From JAEZDP01 sp044508265 (GTDB taxonomy: Bacteria > Acidobacteriota > Vicinamibacteria > Vicinamibacterales > Vicinamibacteraceae): a stretch of DNA of 26,108 nt. The stretch covers positions 1-26,108 of the forward strand of contig JBIQIB010000056.1 in assembly GCA_044508265.1 (NCBI GenBank). Reading direction: 5' to 3'. Made by a program: the position numbers and the translations under genes. The notes beneath the pieces are model-generated. The model saw only the letters and a list, made by a program, of their open reading frames with translations. It searched no databases and was not told the DNA's origin. Numbering within the stretch: position 1 is the stretch's first letter; each line of letters opens with the position of its first letter. Positions 1 to 8,512 of the stretch are shown here, in pieces.

Positions 1-32
1 GGCAAGCTGATCCGCCGACAAGCTGATCCGCC
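1..32. repeat. 8-bp-period intergenic repeat, left-edge copy
   Basis: A 16-bp tandem unit occurs almost twice (about positions 4-19 and 20-32). It resolves into octads of the form NNGCYGAY: AAGCTGAT, CCGCCGAC, AAGCTGAT, then CCGCC. The same octad family recurs at 7154-7167 and 11677-11771. The array probably continues to the left of the window. It lies just upstream of the msrC start codon. No function is known to me. Confidence 0.6.
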
Positions 33-51
33 CTCGTGCGACACTCGATCC

Positions 52-537
52 ATGTACAAGCTGCCCACCCTCGACGCGGCGGATACCGAGTCGTTCTACG
101 AGGCGCTGGCGCGCCAGCTGGAGGCGCTGCTTGGCGACGAGCGCGACAGGATCGCGAACCTCGCCAACGCGGCGGCGCTCGTCTGGCACACGGTGCCGCG
201 TCTCAACTGGGCCGGTTTCTACCTGATGAAGGACGGCGAGCTCGTGCTCGGGCCGTTCCAGGGCAAGCCGGCGTGCGTGCGCATCGCTGTCGGCAACGGC
301 GTGTGCGGGACGGCGGTGGCCACCGGGCGCGCCATTCGCGTGGAAGACGTCAACGAGTTCCCCGGGCACATCGCCTGCGACGCCGACTCGCGGTCGGAGC
401 TCGTACTGCCCCTGCACGAAGGTGGACGCGTCATTGGGGTATTCGACCTCGACAGCCCGGAGAGGGCGCGCTTCAGCGAGGCCGACGAGGCAGGCTTCGC
501 GCGGCTGGTGCGTGTACTCGAGGCGACATGGACGTGA
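52..537 (+). CDS. msrC: Free methionine-(R)-sulfoxide reductase (GAF-domain fRMsr)
   Basis: This 161-residue protein is a single GAF domain of the fRMsr family. The family reduces free L-methionine-(R)-sulfoxide in the cytoplasm with electrons from thioredoxin. The segment NWAGFYL (52-58) and the stretch from LGPFQGKPAC to FPGHIACD are family hallmarks. Three cysteines (C75, C85, C109) keep the 10- and 24-residue spacing of the catalytic and resolving cysteines of the E. coli enzyme (C84, C94, C118), so the enzyme should be active. Length matches the family. The ATG at 52 begins the conserved N-terminal helix; no strong ribosome binding site precedes it. The next gene is separated by 100 bp and a hairpin, so the two are probably not tightly linked. 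Confidence 0.95.
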   Translation: MYKLPTLDAADTESFYEALARQLEALLGDERDRIANLANAAALVWHTVPRLNWAGFYLMKDGELVLGPFQGKPACVRIAVGNGVCGTAVATGRAIRVEDVNEFPGHIACDADSRSELVLPLHEGGRVIGVFDLDSPERARFSEADEAGFARLVRVLEATWT

Positions 538-556
538 CGGGTAACGGTTCGTCCTC

Positions 557-592
557 GGCCGGCGTCTGATACTCATCAGCACGACGCCGGCC
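557..592 (+). terminator. Perfect 10-bp inverted repeat, possible terminator
   Basis: GGCCGGCGTC (557-566) pairs perfectly with GACGCCGGCC (583-592). Inside it TGAT (567-570) pairs with ATCA (575-578), leaving a GCAC bulge and an ACTC loop. It sits 20 bp after the msrC stop codon. There is no U-tract, so intrinsic termination is plausible but not certain. Confidence 0.45.
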
Positions 593-637
593 ACCGACGG
601 CCGCGTCATCGTTCACTTACGCGGAGAGTCAGACCTC

Positions 638-1225
638 ATGCTTCGTTCCCTGTTCGCTGCCCTGGCCGGCCTCTCGCTGGCCGTCCCGGCGTCGGCCCAG
701 ACCTGGACCATCGACCCCTCGCATTCCTCGGCCAATTTCACGGTGCGCCACATGATGGTGTCGAACGTCAACGGCACCTTCGGGAAGATGGAAGGCACTG
801 TGGAGTTCGACGGCCGCAACATCAGCGGCGTCAAGGTGCGCGCGACGGTCGACGCGACCACCATCTCCACCGCCAACGAGAAGCGCGACGCGCACCTGAG
901 GAGCGCCGACTTCTTCGACGTGGCCTCGCACCCGACGATCACCTTCGTGTCGAAGCGCGCGGAGCCTGCCGGCACCGGGAGATTCCGGCTCGTCGGCGAC
1001 CTCACCATGCGCGGCGTGACGAAGGAGGTCGTCCTCGAGGTCGAGGGACCCACCGAGCCCTTCACGGCCCAGGGCAACGCGCGCATCGGCGCGACAGCGA
1101 CCACGACGCTCAACCGACAGGACTTCGGCGTCAGCTGGAGCCGTGCGCTCGACGGCGGCGGGGTGGTGGTGGGCGACGAGGTGAAGGTGCGCCTCGACCT
1201 CGCGCTCGTGACAAAGACCTCCTGA
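638..1225 (+). CDS. Secreted YceI-family protein
   Basis: This 195-residue protein has a Sec signal peptide with a cleavage site after ASA (residue 20) and then a YceI-like lipocalin-fold domain. Hallmarks are the start WTIDPSHSSANFTVRHMM, the central DAHLRSADFFDVASHPTITF and the later LTMRGVTKEVVLEVE. YceI proteins are periplasmic beta-barrels that bind long isoprenoid or amide lipids. The ligand here cannot be read from sequence. The start is supported by GGAGAG at 623-628, nine bases before the ATG. The gene converges on the DNA ligase gene with only 5 bp between the stop codons. Confidence 0.93.
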   Translation: MLRSLFAALAGLSLAVPASAQTWTIDPSHSSANFTVRHMMVSNVNGTFGKMEGTVEFDGRNISGVKVRATVDATTISTANEKRDAHLRSADFFDVASHPTITFVSKRAEPAGTGRFRLVGDLTMRGVTKEVVLEVEGPTEPFTAQGNARIGATATTTLNRQDFGVSWSRALDGGGVVVGDEVKVRLDLALVTKTS

Positions 1226-1230
1226 CGCCG

Positions 1231-2853
1231 TCAGCCGGACCGGATCAGCGCTTCCAGCGCCTCCAGCCTGTCGGCATCCTCGGGCCGCTTGTCGGTGCGC
1301 CACCGCGCGATCCGCGGGAACCGCACGGCGACGCCCGACTTGTGACGTGACGACCGCTGCACGTTCTCGAACGCGATCTCGAAAACGTGCAGCGGCGTGA
1401 CGCGCCGCACCGGCCCGAACTTCTCGAGCGTGTTCGCGCGGACCCAGCGGTCCAGCGTTTCGATCTCCTCGTTGGACAGCCCCGAATATGCCTTGGCCAC
1501 AGGCACGAGCTCGTCGCCACGCCAGAGCGCGAACGTGTAGTCGGTGAAGAGCGACGCACGGCGGCCGTGTCCGGCCTGCGCGTACACGAGCACGGCATCC
1601 ACCGTGTGGGGGTCGATCTTCCACTTCCACCAGTCGCCCTTCCGCCGTCCCGTGCCGTAGGCCGAGTCACGACGCTTCAGCATGAAGCCCTCGACGCCAC
1701 GCGTGCGGGACGACTCGCGCATCGTGCCGAGTTCCTCCCACGAGGCCGCGTCCACGCGCGGAGACACCTGGATGGCCGACGGCCCTCCTCCCGGCCGCGG
1801 CAGCGACGCGACGAGTGACTCGAGCGCCTCCCTGCGCGCCTCGAGCGGCGTCGTCCGCACGTCGCGGCCCTCGTGCTCGAGCAGGTCGAACGCGAGGAAG
1901 GTGACGGGCGCCTGATCGAGGACCCGCGGCGTCAGCCGCTGCCTGCCTATGCGCAGCTGCAGCGTTGCAAAGGGCAACGGCGCGTCGTCGCGCCACGCGA
2001 GCAGCTCGCCGTCCAGCACGGTGCCGTCCGGCAGCGTCCCCGCCGCCGACGTGACTTCCGGGAATCGCGCCGTGATGACCTCCTCGCCCCGTGACCAGAT
2101 GTGAACTTCACCCGCGCGACGGATGACCTGGGCGCGGATGCCGTCCCACTTCCACTCGGCGAGCCAATCCGCCAGCGGGCCGAGTGTCTGAGCGTCGCCT
2201 TCGAGCGGATAGGCGAGGCAGAACGGATACGGCTGCGCGGCGGCGTCCGGCGCGCTGGTGTCGCCGGCGATCAGCGCGGCATACCCCTCCGCCGTCGGCA
2301 GCCACGTGCCCGTGAGCCGGTGGGTGATCAGTGCCGGCTCGATGCCCGCCAGCGCGGCAAGGGCACGCACGACGAGCGTCTGGGAGACGCCCACGCGAAA
2401 CTCACCGGTGAGCAGCTTGTTCAGGACGAAGCGCTCGAACGTCGGCAGCTCGCGCCACCACCCCACGACCCTCACCCGGCGTTCCGCATCGTCGGCGGCG
2501 CGCAGGGCTTCGAGCCGCGCGATCCACTCGGCCAGCGCGACGTCCTGCCGCTCCTGCGCGTCGGGCGGCGGCGCGACGCCGTCGAGGAGCAGCGCCGTGG
2601 TCTCGGCGAGGTCGCCGACGGCGGCGTAGCTTTCGTCGAGCAGCCAGTCGCTGATGCCGGCTTCCTCGACCGTCCACTGGCGGAGCAGCTTCGACGGCAG
2701 CAGGCGCAGCAGGCGCCGTCCGCTGAGAAAGTAAACGGCCCAGGCCGCGTCAGCCGGCGGCGCGTTGCGAAGATAGGCCACCAGCGCGTCGACCTTGGCG
2801 TTGGTGGAGGTCGTGCGCTCCAGCGCAGCGTAGAGCGCGGCGAACGCTCGCAC
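1231..2853 (-). CDS. ATP-dependent DNA ligase (exonuclease-associated bacterial family)
   Basis: A 540-residue ATP-dependent DNA ligase that seals nicks through a lysyl-AMP intermediate. An N-terminal DNA-binding domain (about 1-200) precedes the adenylation domain, with motif I EWKWDGIR at 233-240 (nucleophile K235), LDGELLAW at 280-287, FDLL at 322-325, EGFMLKRR at 388-395 and WWKWKID at 408-414. An OB-fold domain follows. It starts at GTG one base after the TGA of the upstream exonuclease gene, so translation is probably coupled. The pairing marks the bacterial family of ligases found with an exonuclease and often also a DEXH helicase and a phosphoesterase, implicated in DNA damage repair. 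Those two partners and Ku are not in this window. The polymerase and nuclease domains of LigD are absent. Confidence 0.93.
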   Translation of the reverse strand: MRAFAALYAALERTTSTNAKVDALVAYLRNAPPADAAWAVYFLSGRRLLRLLPSKLLRQWTVEEAGISDWLLDESYAAVGDLAETTALLLDGVAPPPDAQERQDVALAEWIARLEALRAADDAERRVRVVGWWRELPTFERFVLNKLLTGEFRVGVSQTLVVRALAALAGIEPALITHRLTGTWLPTAEGYAALIAGDTSAPDAAAQPYPFCLAYPLEGDAQTLGPLADWLAEWKWDGIRAQVIRRAGEVHIWSRGEEVITARFPEVTSAAGTLPDGTVLDGELLAWRDDAPLPFATLQLRIGRQRLTPRVLDQAPVTFLAFDLLEHEGRDVRTTPLEARREALESLVASLPRPGGGPSAIQVSPRVDAASWEELGTMRESSRTRGVEGFMLKRRDSAYGTGRRKGDWWKWKIDPHTVDAVLVYAQAGHGRRASLFTDYTFALWRGDELVPVAKAYSGLSNEEIETLDRWVRANTLEKFGPVRRVTPLHVFEIAFENVQRSSRHKSGVAVRFPRIARWRTDKRPEDADRLEALEALIRSG

Positions 2854-2854
2854 G

Positions 2855-3850
2855 TCAGGCCTCGCTCCCGAGCGTGGGCAGCTCCAGCGACGCGGCGTCG
2901 AGCCCCTGCTCGCGCAGATGACGCGCGAGCACGTCGGCGTAGCCGTGCGTCGTGACGACGCGCCTCGCGCCCGTCGCCGTAATCGTGTCGAGCAGCGCGG
3001 GCCAGTCGGCGTGGTCGGAGATCACGAAGCCGCGATCGACGCCGCGCCAGCGCCGTCGTCCGCGGACGCGCATCCAGCCGGAGACGAGCGCGGTGGACGC
3101 ACGGGGGAACCGCTTCATCCACGGGGTGCCGAGCGCCGAGGGCGGCGCGAGCACGACACGGCCGGCGGTTGCCGCGCCCCGCAGCGCGGGGTCGATGGGC
3201 TCGACATGTGGCAGCCTGCGTCCGGCTTCCATGTACGCCGCATGCATCGAGGCGACGGCGCCATGGACGAGGATTGCCGCCTCGAGGCGCGAGGCAAGCG
3301 CGTCGATGAGCCGTTGCGCCTTCCCGAGAGCGTAGGCCAGCAGCACCGACGGACGTCCGTCCCGCTGGTTGCCCTCGATCCACTCGTGGAGGGCATCCAG
3401 CTCACGCCCGGGTGACGGCCAGCGGTAGATCGGCAATGCGAAGGTGGACTCGGTGACGAACGTGTCGCATCGCACGAGCTCGAACGGCGCGCACGTCGGA
3501 TCCGGCTGGCGCTTGTAGTCGCCCGACACGACGGTGACGCCAGAGGCATCCTCCAGGCGAACCTGGGCCGAGCCGAGCACGTGTCCGGCCGGGTGCAGTG
3601 ACACGCTGACGGGCCCGAACGCACGCGCGGTGCCGTACTCGAGCTCGTCGACGACCGCGCCCTCAGGCAGGCGCCGGCGCAGGACGGCCGCCGTGCCTGG
3701 CGTGCACACGTAGCGGTCCATGCCGGGCAACGCGTGGTCGGCGTGCCCGTGCGTCACGACGGCCACGGGGACGGGGGCCACCGGATCGATATGGAAGCCT
3801 CCGCTCACGCAATGGAGGCCCGCCGGCGTCGGTTCGAGGATCACCTGCAA
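2855..3850 (-). CDS. DNA ligase-associated exonuclease (metallo-beta-lactamase/beta-CASP fold)
   Basis: This 331-residue protein has the metal-binding motif HGHADH (H34, H36, D38, H39), a second histidine motif PAGHVLGSAQ (87-96, H90) and the aspartate motif SGDYK (D111). ISDHADW lies near the C terminus. These define the metallo-beta-lactamase-fold nucleases related to mRNA 3'-end processing factors, and the ligase-linked bacterial branch is annotated as an exonuclease. Presumably it trims DNA ends before sealing by the ligase encoded one base downstream. The start drawn is TTG at 3850; GTG two codons later is an alternative, and no in-frame ATG lies close upstream. All catalytic residues appear intact. 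Confidence 0.9.
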   Translation of the reverse strand: MQVILEPTPAGLHCVSGGFHIDPVAPVPVAVVTHGHADHALPGMDRYVCTPGTAAVLRRRLPEGAVVDELEYGTARAFGPVSVSLHPAGHVLGSAQVRLEDASGVTVVSGDYKRQPDPTCAPFELVRCDTFVTESTFALPIYRWPSPGRELDALHEWIEGNQRDGRPSVLLAYALGKAQRLIDALASRLEAAILVHGAVASMHAAYMEAGRRLPHVEPIDPALRGAATAGRVVLAPPSALGTPWMKRFPRASTALVSGWMRVRGRRRWRGVDRGFVISDHADWPALLDTITATGARRVVTTHGYADVLARHLREQGLDAASLELPTLGSEA

Positions 3851-3917
3851 GCAGCATACGCGCGGCCGGCGTGTCCGTCACATCACCGGCGGAACAGCCG
3901 AGAAGTGGGCAAGCTGT

Positions 3918-6419
3918 TCAGTGCAGGCAGCTTCCGAGGGCCGTTGCCCCGGCCGCCCAGAGCTGGTTCCCGACGTCCGAGTACCGGGCCCACTCGACCA
4001 CGAGGGATGCTGCCGGTGCGTCGTGATCCGGCTCGACGTACAGTCCGAAGCGCTGACCGTAGAGCGCCGGGAACAGCGACGTGACGTCGATGTTCGCGCG
4101 GGCGCCTGCCTCCACCGTCAGGGGTTGCGTCAGCGGCGGCCCGTCCTCCCGCAGCGCGCTGACCTGGACGGACACACCGACGTCACCGGCATTGACGATG
4201 AGCCCGTACGTCACCGTGGATGCGGTCCACTCGCCCGCAGCGATGGCCCAGCGTGGACAGGTCTCCGCGGAAGCGACGCCGTTGTGCGAGCCGTACCACG
4301 TGGCCGGTCCGCCGGGCCACCACATCGCCCGCTCCGCCAGGATCGGGAGGTCGGCCTGCACACGAATGCCCATGGCGGCATCCGCCAGCGGGCGGCCGTC
4401 GTCGAGTACCTCCTGGTCTACCCAGATCGTCCGACGCGCGCGCGGCTCGACGATGACGGTCCGGGGCGGCGACGGTCCATCGGGAAGGAGGTACGTCACG
4501 GCAACCGTGGCCGGCACGTCGTTGGGGTTGGCCAGCAGCAGGAACATGTCGAACCAGGGGCCGGTCGCGCCTTCGGCGAACGTCCAGGCTGTGGACGGCG
4601 CGGTCACGCCCGCAGCGCCGTGGCCGGCCTCGAACGGCGGCCGGCCTTCGGAGTACATCGCGCGTTCGGCGACGATCGGCGCGTCGGCCGTGATGACGAC
4701 CGACGATTCGGTGCCCGCCGCAGGTGTCGTCGGATCGACCTCGTCGAAGTTCACCCAGATGGTCTCGCGTCGTCCGGCCTGGACGCGGTGCGTCCGGACG
4801 AGCGGCGGCAGCGGGTGGGCGCGCATGTACGTCATCGTCACGTCCACGTCGTGACCGTTCGGGTTCTGGAGCAGGTAGAAAAGCTGGAAGCCGGAGTGCG
4901 TCGCGCCTTCCGCGAAGTACCAGGTGGTGGATGGCGCCTGCACCCCGCGCTCGGCGTGGCTGCCGTGGCCGCCGTCGCCCCAGGTCACCACACGGTCGGC
5001 GACCACCGGTCGATCTGATTCGAGCAGAGTGGCGAAGCCGTGTCCGGCCAGGCCCGCCACGTCGCGAGCATCCACCGTTCGCCTGGCGCCTGGTGGCACG
5101 ACGACGCGCGAGGCGTAGACGTCGCCGTCGGTGGTGACGTGGCGCAACTGCACGTGCGCCGCAGGCTGATTCCAGGCCGGCTGGACGATCGCGAACATCG
5201 TCGTGAACGACGGGACGCGCGCCCCTTCGGCGAAGTAGCGGCGGAAGAACCCTCGCGGGTGGGTCTGGTCGGCATGTTCCTCGGCGTTCGTGCGGCCGTC
5301 GCCGTCCGGGTCGCCGTCGGCACCCTCCGGGCCGTCGCCGTCGGCGGGATCCAGGCCCATCGCGGCTTCCCAGGCGTCAGGCAGGCCGTCGCCGTCGGCA
5401 TCGGTGATCACGGGCGGGCGCCAGCCACGCTCCACCACCTCGAAGTCGGTCGCCCGGATCGTGCGCATCGCCGCAAGGATGCCGCTCATGTGCGGCTCCC
5501 ATCGCGGATCGTGGGTACCGCTCACGTAGAGGTCGCTGCCGTTGTCGGCCACGATGAGGCCATAGGTCTTCATGGCCTGGAAGAGCCGCTGCATGTGGGG
5601 CGGGTATCCCGACAGGTCGACGCCGGCCTTGAGCCGGAGCCGCAGTCCCATCGGTGGCGCCGCCGGGTTCGAGCCGGCCCGATGCGACGCTGGAAACACG
5701 TAGTAGTTCGCGGTCTGCCGCACCGTCACGCGCAGCGCATGCCGGATGGGCTCGCTGCCGAACACCTCGTCGTAGCGCGCGAGGCCGGGGAGGATCGCAA
5801 GGCCCGCGGCATCCGCGCTCGTCCAGCCTTCGGGGCGCCTGTCGGAGCGCGCCAGATCATAGGCGGCCCCGGAGTCTGCCTCCCACCGCTGGAGCGCCTC
5901 GTTCCAGCGGGCGCGATACAGCTCGAACAGCTGACGGCGGTCGCGGTCGACGATCAGCAGGTGGCGGTCGCCGCCGGGATCCACCGATCCGGGCGGGCCG
6001 CCCTCGATCCAGCCGACAGAGGTCTTCGCCTCGTCGGGGATGGGGTAGCCGGGCTCGTCGCCCGGGGCTCCCGCGTCGCTCTCGCTGCCGTAGGCCACGA
6101 ACGTCACCGGGACGCGTGGCTGCGTGCCCGGCACGGTGACGTAGGGAATGCCGTAGGTGAGGCCGGGCCCGTCACCTGCGCCGCCCCAATCCTGACGCAG
6201 CCGGCGGTCACGCCCGTTGTCGATGAAGGCGATGAACGCGTCACTGGCGGGATCCACAGGCGCCTGGCTGATGTCGGCGTTCCACCAGTTGTCAGCCGGG
6301 AACAGCGGCAGAGGGGCCGGCAACGGCCCCGCGAGCTGCGCGCCCTGTCCGAATGCGGATCCCGCCAGCGTCACCAGCGCGATGCCGGTCAGCAGTACCC
6401 TCTGCGTGCGTGCCTCCAC
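3918..6419 (-). CDS. Large secreted protein: conserved N-domain, Asp/Gly calcium-type repeats, four C-terminal beta repeats
   Basis: An 833-residue exported protein. A signal peptide (1-24, SAFG before Q25) is followed by an uncharacterised domain (about 33-332) with PLFPADNWWNADIS, GDRHLLIVDRD, GWTSADAAGLAILPGLARYDE and YGLIVADNGSDLYVSG. Similar domains occur in other secreted bacterial proteins, from memory. Next come Asp/Gly motifs of the thrombospondin-3 type (DADGDGLPD 340-348; 368-381) that should bind calcium. Four repeats of about 108 residues follow, each opening with an aromatic-FAEGA-like motif (394, 500, 612, degenerate at 723) and closing with a V/ILAERAMY-like strand (472, 582, 693, 807). 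They resemble DUF5719-type repeats. It starts at GTG 6419, preceded by GGGAGGG at 6427-6433. There is no visible membrane anchor. Function is unknown; a surface or extracellular structural role is inference. Confidence 0.85.
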   Translation of the reverse strand: MEARTQRVLLTGIALVTLAGSAFGQGAQLAGPLPAPLPLFPADNWWNADISQAPVDPASDAFIAFIDNGRDRRLRQDWGGAGDGPGLTYGIPYVTVPGTQPRVPVTFVAYGSESDAGAPGDEPGYPIPDEAKTSVGWIEGGPPGSVDPGGDRHLLIVDRDRRQLFELYRARWNEALQRWEADSGAAYDLARSDRRPEGWTSADAAGLAILPGLARYDEVFGSEPIRHALRVTVRQTANYYVFPASHRAGSNPAAPPMGLRLRLKAGVDLSGYPPHMQRLFQAMKTYGLIVADNGSDLYVSGTHDPRWEPHMSGILAAMRTIRATDFEVVERGWRPPVITDADGDGLPDAWEAAMGLDPADGDGPEGADGDPDGDGRTNAEEHADQTHPRGFFRRYFAEGARVPSFTTMFAIVQPAWNQPAAHVQLRHVTTDGDVYASRVVVPPGARRTVDARDVAGLAGHGFATLLESDRPVVADRVVTWGDGGHGSHAERGVQAPSTTWYFAEGATHSGFQLFYLLQNPNGHDVDVTMTYMRAHPLPPLVRTHRVQAGRRETIWVNFDEVDPTTPAAGTESSVVITADAPIVAERAMYSEGRPPFEAGHGAAGVTAPSTAWTFAEGATGPWFDMFLLLANPNDVPATVAVTYLLPDGPSPPRTVIVEPRARRTIWVDQEVLDDGRPLADAAMGIRVQADLPILAERAMWWPGGPATWYGSHNGVASAETCPRWAIAAGEWTASTVTYGLIVNAGDVGVSVQVSALREDGPPLTQPLTVEAGARANIDVTSLFPALYGQRFGLYVEPDHDAPAASLVVEWARYSDVGNQLWAAGATALGSCLH

Positions 6420-6480
6420 CAGGTTTCCCTCCCGGAAGAGGTATCGGCACCTCGCGGCACCGGCATCTGGTGTCGGACGT

Positions 6481-7026
6481 TCAGACCGGAGGCGGAGGCA
6501 TGTCGTTGCGCTGCCAGGCGACGACGGCCCGCGCGACCCGGTCGACTACCTCATCCACAGGACCGTCGCCGTCCACCCGGACGGCATCCTCGGGTACCTC
6601 GAGCGCCGCGAGCTGGCTGTCGAGGAGGGAGGGCGGCATGAAGTGGTCGCGGCGGTGCTCCATGCGGTCTTCGAGCTCGTCTCGCGGAACGTCGAGCCAC
6701 ACGAACACGACCCGGGTCAGGTAGCCGCGGAGTACGTCCCTGTAGGTCTGCTTGAGGGCCGAACAGCCGATGATGGCGCCTTCGCCCGCGGCGAGCACCT
6801 CCTCGGCCTTGCGGTGGAGCGCCTCGAGCCACGGGCGCCGGTCCGCGTCGGTCAACGGCGTCCCGCCGCGCATCTTCTCGACGTTGGCGGGGGGATGGAA
6901 GTCGTCGCCGTCGTGATAGGGCCAGCCCCAGCGGGCGGCCAGGGCCTCGCCGGTCGTGGTCTTGCCGCTGCCGCTCACGCCCATCAGCACGACGACGAGC
7001 GGACGCGGAGGAGGAGATGCCGTCAT
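6481..7026 (-). CDS. gntK: Gluconokinase
   Basis: This 181-residue P-loop kinase phosphorylates D-gluconate with ATP to 6-phosphogluconate, feeding the pentose phosphate or Entner-Doudoroff pathways. It shows the Walker A motif GVSGSGKTT (16-24) and the family signatures YHDGDDFHPPANVEKM (37-52), GCSALKQTYRDVLR (87-100) and RDHFMPPSLLDSQLAALE (126-143). Length fits the small cytoplasmic GntK/IdnK type. The open frame continues upstream into the run of Ns, but the ATG at 7026 begins at the expected N terminus, so the gene is complete. Its promoter probably lies in or near the gap. No gluconate transporter or regulator is seen beside it. Confidence 0.94.
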   Translation of the reverse strand: MTASPPPRPLVVVLMGVSGSGKTTTGEALAARWGWPYHDGDDFHPPANVEKMRGGTPLTDADRRPWLEALHRKAEEVLAAGEGAIIGCSALKQTYRDVLRGYLTRVVFVWLDVPRDELEDRMEHRRDHFMPPSLLDSQLAALEVPEDAVRVDGDGPVDEVVDRVARAVVAWQRNDMPPPPV

Positions 7027-7053
7027 GCGCCGCCCAGTGTACCCCTGCCGGGC

Positions 7054-7153
7054 NNNNNNNNNNNNNNNNNNNNNNNNNNNNNNNNNNNNNNNNNNNNNNN
7101 NNNNNNNNNNNNNNNNNNNNNNNNNNNNNNNNNNNNNNNNNNNNNNNNNNNNN
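7054..7153. other. Assembly gap (100 Ns)
   Basis: Exactly 100 ambiguous bases, the conventional placeholder for a scaffold gap of unknown size. It lies between the divergent gluconokinase and sulfurtransferase genes, so their shared upstream region is missing. No coding claim is made across it. Confidence 0.98.
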
Positions 7154-7167
7154 GCCGACATGCCGAT
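7154..7167. repeat. 8-bp-period intergenic repeat, gap-edge copy
   Basis: The first bases after the gap read GCCGAC then ATGCCGAT, in the same octad phase (NNGCYGAY) as the arrays at 1-32 and 11677-11771. This is probably the visible end of an array that broke the assembly. The stretch is short, so the assignment rests on matching the other two sites. Confidence 0.45.
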
Positions 7168-7178
7168 ATGATTACGGG

Positions 7179-8053
<875 letters not shown>

Positions 8054-8057
<4 letters not shown>

Positions 8058-8509
8058 CGGCGCAGACGAGCGCGGAGCGGCTCGACGATCTCTACGCCAC
8101 GCTCGAGATGTTCAGCGAGCCGTCCGCTCGTGCGGAGCTGCTGATCAGCCTGGCCGATCAGTTCAAGGAAGTGCCGCCGGCGGTGGCGATGCGGCCGTTC
8201 CCGAAAAGTCACCAGGTGCCGCACTGCGAGTCGGAGGCCTACGTCTGGGTGCGCCTCACGCCCGAGCGACGCCTCGCGCTGCATTTCGCCGTCGAGAACC
8301 CCAGCGGCATCTCGGCGAAGGCGCTGGCGGTGGTCCTGACGCAGGTCTACGAAGGCCAGCCGCCCGACGATCTCCTGGCGCTGGATCCAGGCATCGTCGA
8401 GACGGTCTTCAGGCAGAACATCTCGATGGGCAAGGGCCTCGGCCTGAAGAGCATGGTGGTGGCGGCGCAGGCGCTCACCCGCGACGCGATCCGCCGCAGC
8501 CAGGAGTAG
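8054..8509 (+). CDS. sufE: SufE-family sulfur acceptor protein
   Basis: This 151-residue protein matches SufE, which accepts persulfide sulfur and passes it on for Fe-S cluster assembly. The conserved cysteine is C58 in VPHCESEAYVW, equivalent to the sulfur-accepting cysteine of SufE. The segments FPKSHQVPHCES and GISAKALAVVL fit the family. The GTG start at 8054 overlaps the upstream TGA by four bases and is preceded by GGGGAG at 8043-8048; a longer in-frame version from 8003 would overlap the upstream gene by 55 bases and has no support. No sufBCD or cysteine desulfurase gene is nearby, so the partner here may be the rhodanese. The gene converges on the peptidase gene with 3 bp between stops. 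Confidence 0.92.
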
Positions 8510-8512
8510 GCG

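Noticed and set aside
2472..3383. Minus-strand 303-residue frame overlapping both exonuclease and ligase genes
   Set aside because: It is a shifted-frame shadow of two well-supported genes, with no recognisable domain.
1231..3850. LigD/Ku non-homologous end-joining locus
   Set aside because: The ligase has no polymerase or nuclease domain and no Ku gene is present. The neighbour is a metallo-beta-lactamase-fold exonuclease.
5040..6641. Long plus-strand open frame (533 residues) opposite the secreted repeat protein
   Set aside because: It is antisense to a gene with clear domains and a strong ribosome binding site. Its composition (Arg, Gly, Val, His-rich) is the usual shadow in high-GC DNA.
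7017..7178. Upstream extension of the sulfurtransferase or gluconokinase frames across the run of Ns
   Set aside because: The extension exists only because ambiguous codons are not stops. Both proteins start at normal length outside the gap.
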